Assembly (NCBI GenBank): GCA_003952965.2
Contig: CM025856.1
Coordinates: 14,856,953-14,920,952 of the forward strand
Direction: 5' to 3'
Source: Morella rubra
Lineage: Eukaryota; Streptophyta; Magnoliopsida; Fagales; Myricaceae
Length of the DNA stretch: 64,000 bases
The notes under the pieces were generated by a model that was given only the letters and a program-made list of their open reading frames with translations, had not been told where the DNA came from and ran no database searches. The translations under genes and the position numbers were made by a program. The first letter of the stretch is position 1. Every line of letters begins with the position of its first letter. Below are positions 21,532-35,247 of this stretch, one piece after another.

Positions 21532-24500
21532 GTGCAGAGTTACTGTTCCACATGCAAACCCTGAAAAGTGTGAGCCTTTCCTTTGCTAAACAGCCTCCAG
21601 CTTGGACCACCTCACAACTTCTGATCTTCAACCAACTGTCCTTTCATGTATATATATATATATATATAAAGTATTAACCCAAAGAAAAATCTATTTACTC
21701 GTACCATATATAAGTAAATAGATTTTTATTTGGACTTTGCACGTTCCAACTGTAGGTCTTCACAAAAATTTGAAAAATTAAGATGTTATCCTCATAAAAT
21801 AACTACCAAAAAAATTATGAAGATAAAATTATCATTTTGCACACCAAAAAATTATTTTTTATCCAAGTTAACTAAAAATTTTATTAGAGGGTATAAAATA
21901 TTTGAAATCAATAGTTTAAGGATAAAATGTGAAAAAAAATAATAAATTTGAGTGTAAAGTGTCAAGATCTCATGGTTAGTAGATGCAAAGTTTATTTCAC
22001 AGTTCACACTACTATGCAAATTGTATTTCACTTTCTTCTTAAAGAAACAGGGTACAATTTACAATATTTAAAAGTTAACCATTTAATTTATAAAAAATGA
22101 ATGAAATTTAAAAGATGTCTTTAAAGCTTCATTCCCCCAATCACAAGTGATCTCAGAGCATTACCTAATTTTTTTCACAATACTTTTATTACTTTTGTTT
22201 TACATTAAAAATTAAATAAGTCTCTAAATATAAAACCCATTAAATTAGTTCTTGAAATTTAAAATTTATTGACACTTTAATATCTCAGTAATCCTTTAAA
22301 GGTGAAGGATTTTAAAGTTTATGAACTATTTTCACCAAATCATAAGGACAAATTTTGTATTTATCTCTTTTAATTCTACTATCTTAACCATAATAATATT
22401 TAATAATTTAAAAGTGAAAGATATAGTTCGGACTAATTGAATTTTTTTTATTATGAAAATAATTGTTCGGAATTAAATAACTATACGTGATAGGATGCCT
22501 AAGAATTAATTTTTTATCAGCCATTGAATAATAAAACAACTTTTGTCGCACTTTGACAAGGTAATATAAAGTCATTGAACTGAGAAGGCATTATGATTAG
22601 AATCTCAACATAAATTTTTCTGTTGCTAGTCAACCCTCAACACTTAGCCTAAAGAATAATTAAAGCAGCAAAAAAAAAAAAAAACTAAAATAACTTTATT
22701 GCTTTTTGACTTTCACCTTGATCAAAAGAAGAATACACTTACACTATCATTCAATATATTATCCTTGTATAAGTTTCCTAAAATTCTTAAGATCTTTCTA
22801 TCACAGATTTCGATACCAATTGTAACATTTTAATTAAATTAATTAATTGGTTTTTCCACTTAAACCTTTTATCACTTTTTACAAAGAAAAAAACATTATC
22901 GTATTAGTAAAATTAAAAACACTAACCTGCAAAATTTCTACCAAAATATGAAAAATTATCAGAAAATTTGTTCATGGACTTTGATCCTCAATCCACTACC
23001 GCATTTGGATATCGCCAAATTTTTCGGACAGTCCATAAAAATCTCTTTAGAATTTTTATTATTCGAGACTCACTGTGAGATACTAAATATATAAAATTAA
23101 ATAAACAAGTTCGGAAGCATTCTCTTAATAAGAAATAGTTGGTACCTTCAAAATCTTAAAGGGTATTAATTTAGGGACAATGTTTTACTTCCATAAGATT
23201 TTTATGAATTGAAGATAAAAACAACTACATGCTTGGGCATCATTGACAACTCTAATCCATTTGGATTCATTTCAAAAATAAAAAGTCCTCTAATTTTCCC
23301 TTTCACTCAAAACGAAAAAAAAAAAAGTCGGTCAATATACAATCGGTCAACTCGAAATTTTAAATTGACTCTCCACAACAACAAAATTCGTGATCTAAAT
23401 ATTTTGTGTGCAGATGTGTCATTACACGTACTCAGAGTTTGTTATAAGGTTAAGTCAAGTTGAGCTAAGTTCATATGAACCCAATATACATAAGTGTCTC
23501 AAATTATCTATTGTTACTAAACTCCTTTGCATCCCTTAAGCGACTACTCTGCTAGCAATGCATGACCGGTAAGGTAAGCTCCCTAGTGGACATATATTTT
23601 TATCTCTCCTTAAAAAAAAAACAAAAAACAAAACTCCTTGCACTTCCTAAGTTATTAAAGGTCTGTTTGTTTGCTTGTAAAACAAATTTGGTAAATAACC
23701 GAAATGCCCCTCCAACAAAAAATTATTAAAATTTCTATTAAAAATAAAAAGTAATATTTTGTCAATAAAAATTGAATTTGAAGGTTGCATTATAGTTTTA
23801 TATTATTCTCTTTCCAAGCCACGTGGATACTTCTCCTTTAGTTGGCTAATGGCAATTGAAATGCAAGAACCAATTTTTATCGCAAAAGTATACTTCAAGG
23901 ACCTTCACATTGAATCAATACTTTAAAGTTTAAAATATTAGAATTTTGAGAAAAATTTCATGTCACAGGGTAGCCTACGATTGGCATTGAGATGAATCTA
24001 AAATCTACATAAGCATAATTTTTTATGTTGGCTAACCACAATAGGAGGGGAATCGATTTGTCTAAAAAACTTACTTTAGGAACTTGACGGATTGAAATCA
24101 ATATCTAAGAGACTAAAATGTCAAAAGTATAAATTACAAAGACCTATACGACAATTAAGCCTTTTTATGTAAATACGTAAATCATTAAATGTGTCAAACA
24201 TCAAAAAATATTTTCTTGAAAATATTTTAAAAGAACAACCAAACACTGAAAAAATAAATTTTTTCTTAAAGAGAAATGCTTGGTGTCATTCTTGGGTTCT
24301 TCTCAGGTTCTTCTAAGAAGAATCTAACAGTTTAAGATTAATTTTAGAAGTGGACCCTACACACTCAAAGATCTTGAACCGTTGGATTCATTTCCAGAAG
24401 AATCTAGAAAAAACGCAGGAAGGGCACTAAATATTTCTTTTTATTAAAAGACCGTTGCCCGAAGTAGGACATTTAACTGTCCATACCTATGCCAGCTCAT

Positions 24501-25640
24501 CTACCCCACCACTTTCCCTACTTTCAACACCACAAGTTTTTTTTCCAATTTCAAATCACAATAATATAGAAAAATAAATAATATAATAAAATCATCGGGC
24601 TAAGAACTGTTGGAAACAATTTAAAATTTTGATGAAGAAAAAGCCTCATCTTGTCTCAACTTCCAAAACTACCAAAAGAAATACAAGACTTGCATTCAGC
24701 TTGAAAAATTTCCCACATTCATTTTGAATTATTGCAATCAACTCGTGGGGATAAAAATAAAAAGAAAATCTTAAATCTGATGGCAACTGTTAATATTAAA
24801 TTGCGCTTGTTTGACAAATTTTTTCAAATATAGTTCTTTATTTTGCACTGCACCATTTTTTTACTTAAAACTTTCCAAAAACGAAAGCGTTCCATTTTCG
24901 AAACTTGTCTCTATCAAATATATTATCATTCTACAAGTTTAATTGAAAAAAAAACCATTTACCTTAGAAAAACAGAAAGATTTCTTTCCTAAAGGATGAA
25001 TCTTTTGTTTTTTTTTTTGTTTCTATAATTTCTCTTTCAAAATTATAATTATAATAGACAAAAAATAATCTATAAACATGTTATTTTGCACCCACTAATT
25101 ACAATGTATTTTACAGTTTGCATCCCGAACTTTTAAGCTTGATACATTATACTTCAAACAATTAATAATTTTATATTTTCTTACATTATTATAATTTAAT
25201 CCTTAATATTGTTATAATTTTTTAATTTTTATTTACTTTAACAGCGAATTTTTAATAAAATATAAAATGATTAGTTATTTGGAGTGCAACTTGACACGCT
25301 TGATACCACCACCACGCTAAAAATTATAAAATGTGTGATAATTGAAAAGTGTAAAATATAATTTTTTTAAAAATAATTTGAAAGATGAAATTGAGGTGGG
25401 TCATATTATTATTAACGGTCAATTTTGGATTTTTCTCGAATCAGATTCGTGAAGGTTACACGGAGTGGTTGGAGGAAAGCGCCCAATTTCGTGCTGAGTT
25501 GGCTGAGGGAATGGTCTAAGCACAAATATATATATATATTATTATTAGATTCAAAGATATTCTTCCCCGTCTACCTTCTTCTCTTGTTTCTTTCTGAGAG
25601 ATTCTAAGTAGTAAGTTCTAACCTCAAACCAGAAGGGTTC
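20732..25640. other. AT-rich intergenic region, no gene seen
   Basis: After the reductase stop there is presumed 3'-UTR up to roughly 21 kb, then AT-rich DNA with no ORF of recognisable family. Visible details are four copies of CCATTTT near 21505-21530, a TA repeat at 21649-21668, and three weak inverted-repeat relics (about 21720-22030, 24268-24446 and 25080-25368). The last has GCACCC-type phrases like the 9934 MITE. The 24268-24446 relic has GAGAAATGCTTGGTGTC facing a diverged complement at its right end. None has a clear target duplication. Confidence 0.6.
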
Positions 25641-25765
25641 GGAGGCGTATATGTAGAGGTGGCCGTTTGTTTACTTGTTTTTTCGAAGTATTTTTTTATT
25701 ACTGTTTTAGGTTCTCCCAAAACTACGTAACCGTTGACTCAATACCGCCCTTCGTCTCTTCCCTT

Positions 25766-25795
25766 CTCTCTCTCTCTCTCTCTCTCTCTGTCTGA
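25766..25795 (+). repeat. CT microsatellite upstream of BSL1
   Basis: About twelve CT units, located 360-390 bp before the BSL1 start codon. Pyrimidine-rich tracts like this are common in plant core promoters and 5' leaders; a regulatory role here is conjecture. Confidence 0.85.
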
Positions 25796-26154
25796 ATGAA
25801 GTTGAAGTCTTTTCCCCCTTCCTCAGGAGTGGTAGCAACTTAGCTGTAGCTGAGCACTCCAACAATTTGTATACAAAAATATAAACAAACCAACCAGGTC
25901 CTCTGTCAAACCCCCATACCGAAAACCGAAACCGAAAATATCAAAACCACTGACTTCCGTCCAATTTAAACGGACCTGAATTAAAGAATTATACAAAGCG
26001 GGTCCGGAGCCTAGCCCGGCCCCCACCTCCAGCAGCAGCACCACCATTTCCACCTCCCTCCCCGATCTCATTCTCCTTCGTTTCCATTTTTTTAGCTCGT
26101 GATCTCTCGCTTCTAGCTCTGGAGGGTGCGCGTCTAAGGATAGAGAGAGGATAG

Positions 26155-29100
26155 ATGGGTTCGAAGCCATGGCTGTCCCCGGCTCCGACGTATCGTACCT
26201 TAGAGACCTACTGGGACACCGACGAGGACGCCCCTGGTCCCCGTTGCGGTCACACGCTCACCGCCGTCGCCGCCACCAAATCCCACGGCGCCCGACTCAT
26301 CCTCTTCGGCGGCGCCACTGCGATCGAAGGCGGCGCCTCTTCTTCCGCCCCCGGCATCAGTATGTGTTTCTTTCAACACATTTACACTTCGCTCTTGTGC
26401 TTTTCATGTCATAACGGAAAGTTTTTTTTTTTTATTGTTTTGTCTATTTTTTACGTAGGGTTAGCCGGGTGTGACCAATTCGGTTCATTCTTATGATGTG
26501 CTCACCAGGAAATGGACCAGGTGATTTCTGCTTTTTGGAAGTTTTCTTCTTCTGTTTTTCTACTTTTTGAGTTTGGATTAGGTTTGAATCCAATTTAGCT
26601 TAATTTGGGGGTTTGAATTTTGCAGAATTAGGCCGGCTGGAGATCCACCTTCGCTTCGGGCTGCGCATGCTGCAGCTGCAGTGGGTACTATGGTCGTTTT
26701 TCAGGTGATTCAAGGCAAAAATCTATGTGAAACGATCGCAGTTTTAGAGCCTTTCGTTACTTGATCGTGATTTTTGAGTTTTTTTTGTGGGGGTTTTGCT
26801 AGTTTTTTTAATAGTTATTGCTTGGTGCTGTATGGCTAGGGTGGGATAGGTCCTGCTGGGCATTCCACAGATGATCTATACGTGCTGGACTTGACGAATG
26901 ATAAGTATAAGTGGCACAGGTGAGCTTAGGTGCCCAGAATTAATCAGCATTTTGTCTTTCAAGGTATCTTGAATTTCAATTCCCTTGTGTTTCATCAATT
27001 TTTTTTTTTTTTTACATAAATGTAGAGTGGTCGTACAAGGGCAGGGACCTGGGCCTCGCTATGGCCATGTAATGGACTTGGTTGCTCAGAGATATCTTGT
27101 CACTGTCAGTGGCAATGACGGTGAGGGAGATTTGCTGTTTAATCAGTTTTAGCTGTGTGATTCTGCCTTTTCTCTATTTTTCTTTTTGTGTTCTTTCAAA
27201 TCAATTAAGTCATGCATTGCCATAGGAGAAGCATCCTAAAATCAAATGAAACTGTTTTCTTTGGAAAACATGTATCACGAGGTTGATTTTTCATCTATAT
27301 CGCAGCATTGACCTTTACTACCCTATGATTTATTTGGGCACTACATTCCTTTGAAAGCATTTTAGGGCCCTTGGGTTCTATTCACTGAATGCTTAAAATT
27401 TGGTCATATATCTGTTCAAAAATACTCTGTCAGGAGCATAGCTAGGATAAGAGCATGCTCTCAATCTCTACTTCCCTAAGTTCTTGTTGTAACTTGGTGT
27501 TTAGTTTTTGCTGCTCAAGTTGAGCTTGATCAGGAGTAATTTTTTAAAAGAAAAGAGAAAAGAAAAAAGAAAGGTTTGTGCTGGTTAATTGCTCTACCTT
27601 TGGTTGTAGAGTTTTTGTGCTGGTTGCACTGGGTTATGAGATATGGAAATGGATTTCTATATGCATGTATAATATCTAGCTACAAAAGTGTATGTTTATG
27701 TCATCTATGTTGCTTCCATGAGAATGCATGTTGTCATATATTAAATCTATGTAACAGGAATTTTTTTTTTCTTCGGATAGGGAAAAGAGTTCTATCTGAT
27801 GCTTGGGTTTTGGATACTGCCCAGAAACCTTATGTATGGCAGAGGCTGAACCCGGAAGGCGATAGACCTTGTGCTAGAATGTGAGTGTCTTTAGTGGTTG
27901 GAAATTGCAAATTGATTATCATCTTTATTTGTTGAACCGTCCATGATCAGAGTATTCAAGATTCAACATTATTTTGTAGGTATGCAACAGCCAGTGCCCG
28001 TTCAGATGGCATGTTTTTGCTGTGTGGTGGAAGAGACTCTTCTGGCACGGTATATGATTTATGCTAACATCGTAACTGATCTGGACTTATGAAGCAGTCA
28101 ATTACTAATCAATTTTTTTCTAGGAATTCATCATTGTGGTTTATTTTTCTCTGGTCGTGGTTTTAGGCATCTGGCTTAATTGTATTTCTACAAATAAAAG
28201 GCTCGAAAAAGTCTATCATAGGGCAACATGTGCCCACTAATTTGTAGCAATTTTTCATGGTAGCTTGTACCTTGCAACTCAACTCACTTGTGATAGCAAC
28301 TACCTTTGCAAGTTAGGCAAATTTCATCCATCTTGCTGAGATGGGATGGAAGACTGAGGGAAACAAATAAATTGTTGTTAGTTCAGGAGTATTTGATATT
28401 GCAATTTACTTCCGACCTTACCTTCTGGAAGATTTTAACTCTTTTTATGGCCTCTCTGTGTTTATTAATTTGCTTAGAAAACTATTTTTGATTGAAAATT
28501 TGCTCTGTTGTATTGTTGAGTCCAAATTTCAGATTTTGCAAATAATCCATAATCGGGGCATTTTTGGTAAAGTAGGAATAGGCAGGATATTTTCATGCAG
28601 TAAAATGGATAATCGGCAAAGCATGCTCAAGCATCATGATTAAGTAGCACCACTTAAAGCAACATAATGACTAGATTGGTAAGCGGAAGCACCTCAACAT
28701 TCGGAACTAGAGGAATTAGTTTCAGCTCATATGGGAGATATGAGGCAAGAACTAATTTGTAATCAATACGAACTTTGGGAGTATTGATGAGTATCTCTGC
28801 TAAACTGGGGGAAATTATGAGGTTAAATGAGAGAGGAAATGAGATCTCAGTAGAAGTTGATTGTATAATGTTTGTGAAACTTCAAGGAAAAGGTTTCAGA
28901 AATATCAGTAAAAGAAGGAAAAGTAATACGACAGATAATTTTATTTGAAGTAATTTTAAAGGAAACTAATATTGATTTTATGTATTACAAATTTCAGACA
29001 GAAGAAGAAAAATACAGTAAAGTTTTGTTTGTCTAGAGTTCCCAAATATGAACTGGAAACTCTCCAAGAGTGCCCCAAGAGTTAGAAAATATATTTCTCA

Positions 29101-32100
29101 ACTGTCATCAATTGCATGGCTTTCTGTTAAGTTTCCATGTAGCTATGCTTCTACTCCTATCACTTGCTCTTTATGTAACTTTCTGAAGTTGGTGATCGGC
29201 ACATTTTGGTTATCTAACTCTCTAATATGTATGCTTCCACAGCCGCTTGCAGATGCTTATGGGCTACTCATGCATAGGAACGGTCAGTGGGAATGGACTC
29301 TTGCACCAGGTGTATCTCCCTCACCAAGGTATCAACATGCTGCGGTAAGTAATAAATCTACATCAGGAGTTCATATCTGTCAGTTTGTTGTTAAATTTTT
29401 TTGCCTATGTCTGTAAGCGTGAGTGTCTACATATACACCTTGAAATGTTCTGCATGTCTTTGGATATGCAGTTTATAGGAAAATGGTACGAGTAGGTGGT
29501 TTAGGATAATGTTTTTGATGCTGGTACTGTCTCTTAAATGTATAAGCTCAGTTGTCTTCTGGATAATGGTTTTGATGCTGGTACTGTCTCTTTAATGTAT
29601 AAGCTCAGTTGTCTTCAGCCTTATTCTTATCCCTGAACTCGAGATCTCTTCCCATCAGGTTTTTGTGGGTGCACGATTGCATGTCACAGGAGGTGTCCTC
29701 AGAGGAGGACGTGCCGTAGAAGGTGAATCAGCTATTGCAGGTATCTCTTGGCTTTCAATTTCATCACCTTTATATACACTCACGCGCTTTTAGGAAATCT
29801 TATATATTTTTCGTTTTGTAAGTATTGGACACTGCTGCTGGAGTTTGGTTAGATAGAAATGGGCTGGTCACCTCTTCGCGCACAAGCAAGGGACAGACAG
29901 AGTATGATCCTTCTTTGGAGCTTATGCGTCGTTGTCGACATGCAGCTGCATCTGTTGGTGTCCGTATATATGTTTATGGTGGTCTCAGGGGAGGTAACAC
30001 TCTAAAATACAGTTATTGCAAATATTTAGAATGCAACTGCAAAGGTGAAAATAATCCTATTTTGATTTGGACTACGATTTGTTCTATATTTTGAATATGT
30101 AGGCTTGCTCTCTACATATTGGAAGATTCCAGACTAAACCTCCAGTTAGACTCTTTTCTTCTTTTTTGTTTTTAAAATTCGAAGAAATGTTTTATCAGTT
30201 TTAAGAACTTGTAGAACAAAATATATGAAAACTAACTAGTTTGAAATTCTAAAAATATTATGGCTTCTTAAAAGGCAAAAACAAAAGGGAGATCTTTTCT
30301 CTTCTCACTATAGGATAGTCTTGTCTTTCTACATTCCAAGAGAAATTGGTCTTACTTGTGAAAGTAGAGTGGAACTTGCACACCAAGTATCAAATATTTG
30401 TGAGTCTGTAGCCTCCATTACTGCAAATCCATGAAACAAAGGGTTTATCGCTCCTTGTTGAAACTTGGTATCTCTGGGCGATCATGAAGTTGCTATATAT
30501 ACGAAAACCTTGGAAATTCCATTCACACCATATTATTGTGAATGGAACTTCTTTACAAAATAAGAAGGCGAAGGCTTGCATGTCATTATTACAAAAATTT
30601 CTTCCTTGTTTCTTTTGGTTACAGCATGTATTTCCTATATAAAAAGATGTCATATTTCTTTTTGGCATCTATGGTGAAGAGAATTCATTTAGAAATATGG
30701 TGGGTTATAGGAACGTTTGCATAACATTAATGCAATTGTATTTAACATTGTAAAGCAACCTTGTTATTCATATGTTACGAAAATTCTATACAAATCTATG
30801 CAAATGAGACAAACATGTTTGCACCGCCAACAGGTTACTGTAATGTTGTCCGAGGAGAAAGAACTTCCGTTGTCCTTGTAGATTTGTAGTACCAGAAATT
30901 TTGTTATGCTTGCAGATTTGTGGTACCTCTATTTTCCTAAGGAACGATGGTTCCCTTCTTCATCATTCAACCTAATTTTTTCGCCCCTAGGAGTTTATGC
31001 CTTCAATTATAAGCAGATTGCATATTCAAACTCTTCAACAGAGTACATGATTAAACAAATGAATTATAAGTGGGGTGGTGCTTGTGGAGGGAGAGAAATA
31101 GTAGATGCTTAGATGATGTGGCGGTGTCGATGGAGTGTTTGAAGGGCCAGTTGTTGCAGACTCTTTTTTTCTTGGCAAATCCAGTGTTGGGTTTTCCCTT
31201 TTTGGACTATCCGGATTTTATCAGTTTCTTAGCTTGTATGGTTTAGGTTTTCAGTATAGTCTTTTGTAATATTAATCCTTTTTCTTATTAATAAAGATTT
31301 AACTTATCAAAAAAAAAAAAAACCGAATCATAAGTGGAATTTTATCTTCAGTTAGGTTATTGTTGTTGCAAAATATAATCAAATATGTTGCCCTGTGCAG
31401 ATATTCTGTTGGATGATTTTCTGGTTGCAGAAAATTCGCCATATCAACCTGAAATGAGTTCTCCCGTAATGACACCAGAGAGGGCCCCTTCAATAACAAA
31501 TACTAAAGCCAATCATTCTAATGTAAACCCTTACGTGACGGTACCAGCCTTGGATGGTTCTGCAGAGAGTCTTTTATCTGGTGGCATGGGGTATTAGTCC
31601 ATAGCCTCTTTCTCCCTCCCTCTCACTAGCAAATGCTTTGTTCATTCTTATATGAAGTTAATGAGCATGCTCATCTTTGCCAGCATGGACAAAAATTCCA
31701 TGGAGAAACTGAGGGAGGCTTCTGCTGCTGAAGCAGAGGCAGCTAGTGCTGTCTGGCAAGCTGTGCAGGCTGCATCTGCTGCTCCTGCTGAAGTGACATC
31801 TGTGTCGGACGACCGCTCCCAAGCAGCGGAAACAACTTCAGATGGTAGTGACACTGAGGCAGATGTTCGTCTTCATCCAAGAGCTGTATGTTCTTTTGCA
31901 TTGGTGTCCTTTATCTAGGTTTTTATTCCAACTTCAAGTTGCAAAATCATACAATTTTGTGGTTATAGGTTGTAGTTGCTAAAGAGGCTGTTGGAAACCT
32001 GGGTGGGATGGTAAGACAGTTGTCCTTGGATCAATTTGAGAATGAAAGCAGACGAATGATTCCATTAAACAACGAGTTGTCATATCCTACTAAAAAGTTC

Positions 32101-35100
32101 ACCAGGCAGAGGTCTCCTCAGGGCTTACATAAGAAGGCAAGAGTTATTTGGATTTGGTGTATTTTGTTATTTTTCCTGGGTTACTGTGAGGTAATAAATT
32201 GTCACTTATGTCCTTGCCAGATCATTTCCACATTGCTCAGGCCTCGGAACTGGAAAGCTCCTGCTAATAGGAGGTTTTTCCTGGATTCTTATGAAGTGGG
32301 TGAACTCTGTTATGCTGCTGAACAGATTTTTATGCATGAGCCCACAGTTCTTCAGCTGAAAGCACCTATTAAAGTATTTGGGGATCTTCACGGACAGTTT
32401 GGTGATTTAATGCGGTTATTTGATGAATATGGATTTCCTTCGACTGCTGGAGATATAACGTAAGTTTGACGTCCACATTCTGCTGTATCTGATATTTGGT
32501 CTAGCTGGTTTTGTTGTAATAAATCTGGTTTCATGTACGAATCAACTTTAGATTTTAGGGACTCTTAGTTTTTTCATAAGTGTGCATCTCAGGTCCTTGC
32601 TGCAGGGCTTTGTCTTCTGTACTGCATTTCTCTTGTAGATTAAGGAACTTATTAAATGGAAACATCAATTGTGTTTGGGGGAATGAGTAGCTTAAAATGA
32701 ACTAACTGCAAGCATTTGAAAAGCACAAAATTCTTGCCTCAATTTAAGCGGATACAGTTAATGACAGGAAAAGGTTGCAGATGCTTGGCCTAAGGGCGAT
32801 CTTGCCTGTGATTGACACTGAGCAGCATCAGGGTTGTGACTAGGTTGCATAATTCAAAGCTAGTTAGGTATATGTTTGTTGTCAACCAGAACGAAGGTCA
32901 AGCTGGTTTATGCATTACAGTGTCATTTGCAGTTTTCAGTAGATTTTTCTTGCATGGTTTGTTGGGTCTGTATCTCTCAACTTTTTTGTAAAGATGTTTA
33001 ATTGGAGATCGTATACTGGTATTGGGTTAAAACTTTCAGAGTTGAAACTTTTTTAATCATTGTGTTTGTCCATGTTTTAAGGGTTGTGTCTAGATATCTT
33101 TTCCAAAAAGTTGGGAAAAATATGTGCTACTTTTCCTCTAATGTATTATACAAGGTGGATTAGTATAAGTTTCTCCTGTGTGTCAAATGCCTGTTTCCCA
33201 AAGCCTGTTTGAATGTTCTCAGAGATTATTGTTGCCCATGCAGGACCTATTTTTCTAATTGATAGATACCATTGTGTGGTCATGTATTTTGTTCTCTATG
33301 GTAATTAAGAATCTTAAAATTCACGGTTTAGTAGTTTGATGAGCCTTTCTATTGTTTCAGGTATATAGACTACTTGTTTTTGGGGGATTATGTTGATCGA
33401 GGACAACATAGCTTGGAGACCATAACTTTGCTCTTAGCTCTTAAGGCAAGCATCTGCTATGGTGACCCAACTTAGATATGTGGTTCCTTTATGTCTATTT
33501 TGTTGTATTTGACACCATATTGCCTGGTTATGATTTTGCAGATTGAGAATCCAGAGAATGTTCACTTAATCCGTGGAAACCATGAGGCTGCTGACATAAA
33601 TGCACTTTTTGGTTTCCGTCTCGAATGCATTGAGAGAATGGTATAGTTGAATATGCATATGATACATTTATATTTTTGGTGTGTGAATGTGCTCACAGCG
33701 TGAAATTGTAGGGAGAGAACGATGGAATATGGGCATGGACACGATTTAATCAACTATTCAACTATCTTCCACTTGCTGCACTTATTGAGAAGAAAATTAT
33801 CTGTATGCATGGTGGCATAGGGAGGTCTATAAATTCTGTAGAACAGATAGAGAAGCTTGAAAGGCCTATAACAATGGATGCTGGATCTATAGTCTTGATG
33901 GATCTGCTATGGTTCGTTATCATCGAAGTCATCTGTCTGTTTGCAATATGTCATTAACCTTTATTTGTTCTTATAAGATCAATCTTTACAGGTCTGATCC
34001 TACAGAAAATGATAGCGTGGAGGGTTTGAGACCAAATGCTAGAGGGCCTGGTCTTGTCACTTTTGGGGTATGCATGTTATTGTTCAGTGCTGAAGTAGTG
34101 AATTGAATCTTGAATATATTTCACCATTTAGTGGTTGTCAAATTTTTTGAGTTACAGATGTATTCTTCTAAACTGGCAATAAGTTGTTATTCACTAGTTT
34201 TTTTTTTTTTGGTCTCACTCCTTGATAATTCTTTGGTCAGAGCTTGGAGCCCCTATAAATGGAAGACAGTTCGTAGTTCATATAATAACTGATATAGGGT
34301 TGATTATGACAAATCCAGAAAGGGACAACCAACAATATAGGAACCAAAGGGGAGGACAGTTTCAGCTTGAACCAATTTAAACTGCATTCTTTTGATAGTA
34401 GTGTTCTTTGCTAATTATTGAATAAGCAAAGTATGGTCAAAGTTGAAACTCGGTAGCCTCTTTTAACAACCATCGCCAGTTTATGTGGATAGTGATTTCC
34501 TCGTGTTATTTTAGATACCTTGCTTATACGCAATGATGTTCTTGTCCAATATCTGCACCATAGTATGTATTTGAGCTGTGTGTCGATTCTCAGGGATACT
34601 GTTTTCTAAATAATACCCATGGATTTGTTATATGCATACTCGCATGACTCAACTATGTCTATTCTTGCTACTTGCAGCCTGATCGTGTCACAGAATTCTG
34701 TAAGAAAAACAAATTACAGCTCATTATAAGGGCCCATGAATGTGTCATGGATGGGTTTGAACGGTTTGCTCAGGGGCAGTTGATCACTCTTTTTTCTGCC
34801 ACTAACTATTGCGGTAAGGAAAATTGCATTGGTGTCTCTCCTCTTCATGTGCGAGTGTATGTAGTCTCATGTACATATATACATGCAGGGACGGCAAACA
34901 ACGCTGGAGCTATATTGGTAGTGGGAAGGGGGTTGGTCGTGGTTCCAAAATTAATACATCCCTTGCCACCACCCCTTCTGTCCCCAGAGACGTCCCCTGA
35001 ACGTGTTATAGACGACGCATGGATGCAGGTGAGCCTTTTGAATTTATAAGATAGTTTTTTTTATTAGTTTTGCTTTTTACTGGATACGAACCCATTGGAA

Positions 35101-35247
35101 AAAACCATTTTTTTTTTTTATTTCTCGGGCTTGTGTTATCCTCAATGTTCTGCTACTCTGCAGGAGCTTAACATTCAAAGACCTCCAACTCCTACTCGTG
35201 GTCGACCGCAGCCTGACCTTGACCGGAACTCGCTTGCATATATATAA
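26155..35247 (+). CDS. BSL1: BSL1-type Kelch-repeat Ser/Thr protein phosphatase (BSU1 family), one frameshift in exon 2
   Basis: Twenty-one exons: 26155-26359, 26459-26520, 26626-26704, 26840-26919, 27026-27120, 27781-27880, 27980-28049, 29243-29344, 29659-29740, 29823-29993, 31401-31590, 31684-31885, 31969-32136, 32221-32459, 33361-33445, 33542-33640, 33712-33911, 33992-34067, 34678-34813, 34889-35028, 35164-35247. Length is about 887 residues if one base is discounted; Arabidopsis BSL1 is of similar size. Residues about 1-360 form Kelch repeats ([39 protein letters not shown]). The PPP phosphatase domain, about 550-840, has GDLHGQ, GDYVDRG, RGNHE, MHGG and SATNYCG. In the family these enzymes act in brassinosteroid signalling, removing phosphate from BIN2-type kinases. 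Exon 2 has an extra G in the GGG at 26467-26469, which shifts frame to an early stop; everything else is in phase. Two introns (after 32136 and 33445) use GC donors. Confidence 0.95.
29504..29617. repeat. 57-bp tandem duplication in BSL1 intron 8
   Basis: The unit starting GGATAATGTTTTTGATGCTG at 29504 is repeated at 29561 with about three differences, ending in CAGTTGTCTTC. It lies in the intron between exons 8 and 9 and has no evident function. Confidence 0.85.
31074..31324 (+). mobile_element. Short retroposon in BSL1 intron 10
   Basis: A 251-bp insertion ending in a poly-A run, flanked by 13-bp near-identical duplications GAATTATAAGTGG (31061-31073) and GAATCATAAGTGG (31325-31337). The tail (TTTCAGTATAGTCTTTTGTA, TTAATAAAGATTTAACTTAT, A-run) matches the insertion in the reductase intron at 18335. 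The acceptor of BSL1 exon 11 lies only about 75 bp downstream. Same strand as the host gene. Confidence 0.82.

Noticed and set aside
32008..32463. Continuous 151-codon ORF across BSL1 exons 13-14
   Set aside because: It reads through an 84-nt GC-AG intron that happens to lack stops; family alignment places HKK next to [11 protein letters not shown], so the intron is real, though retention is possible.
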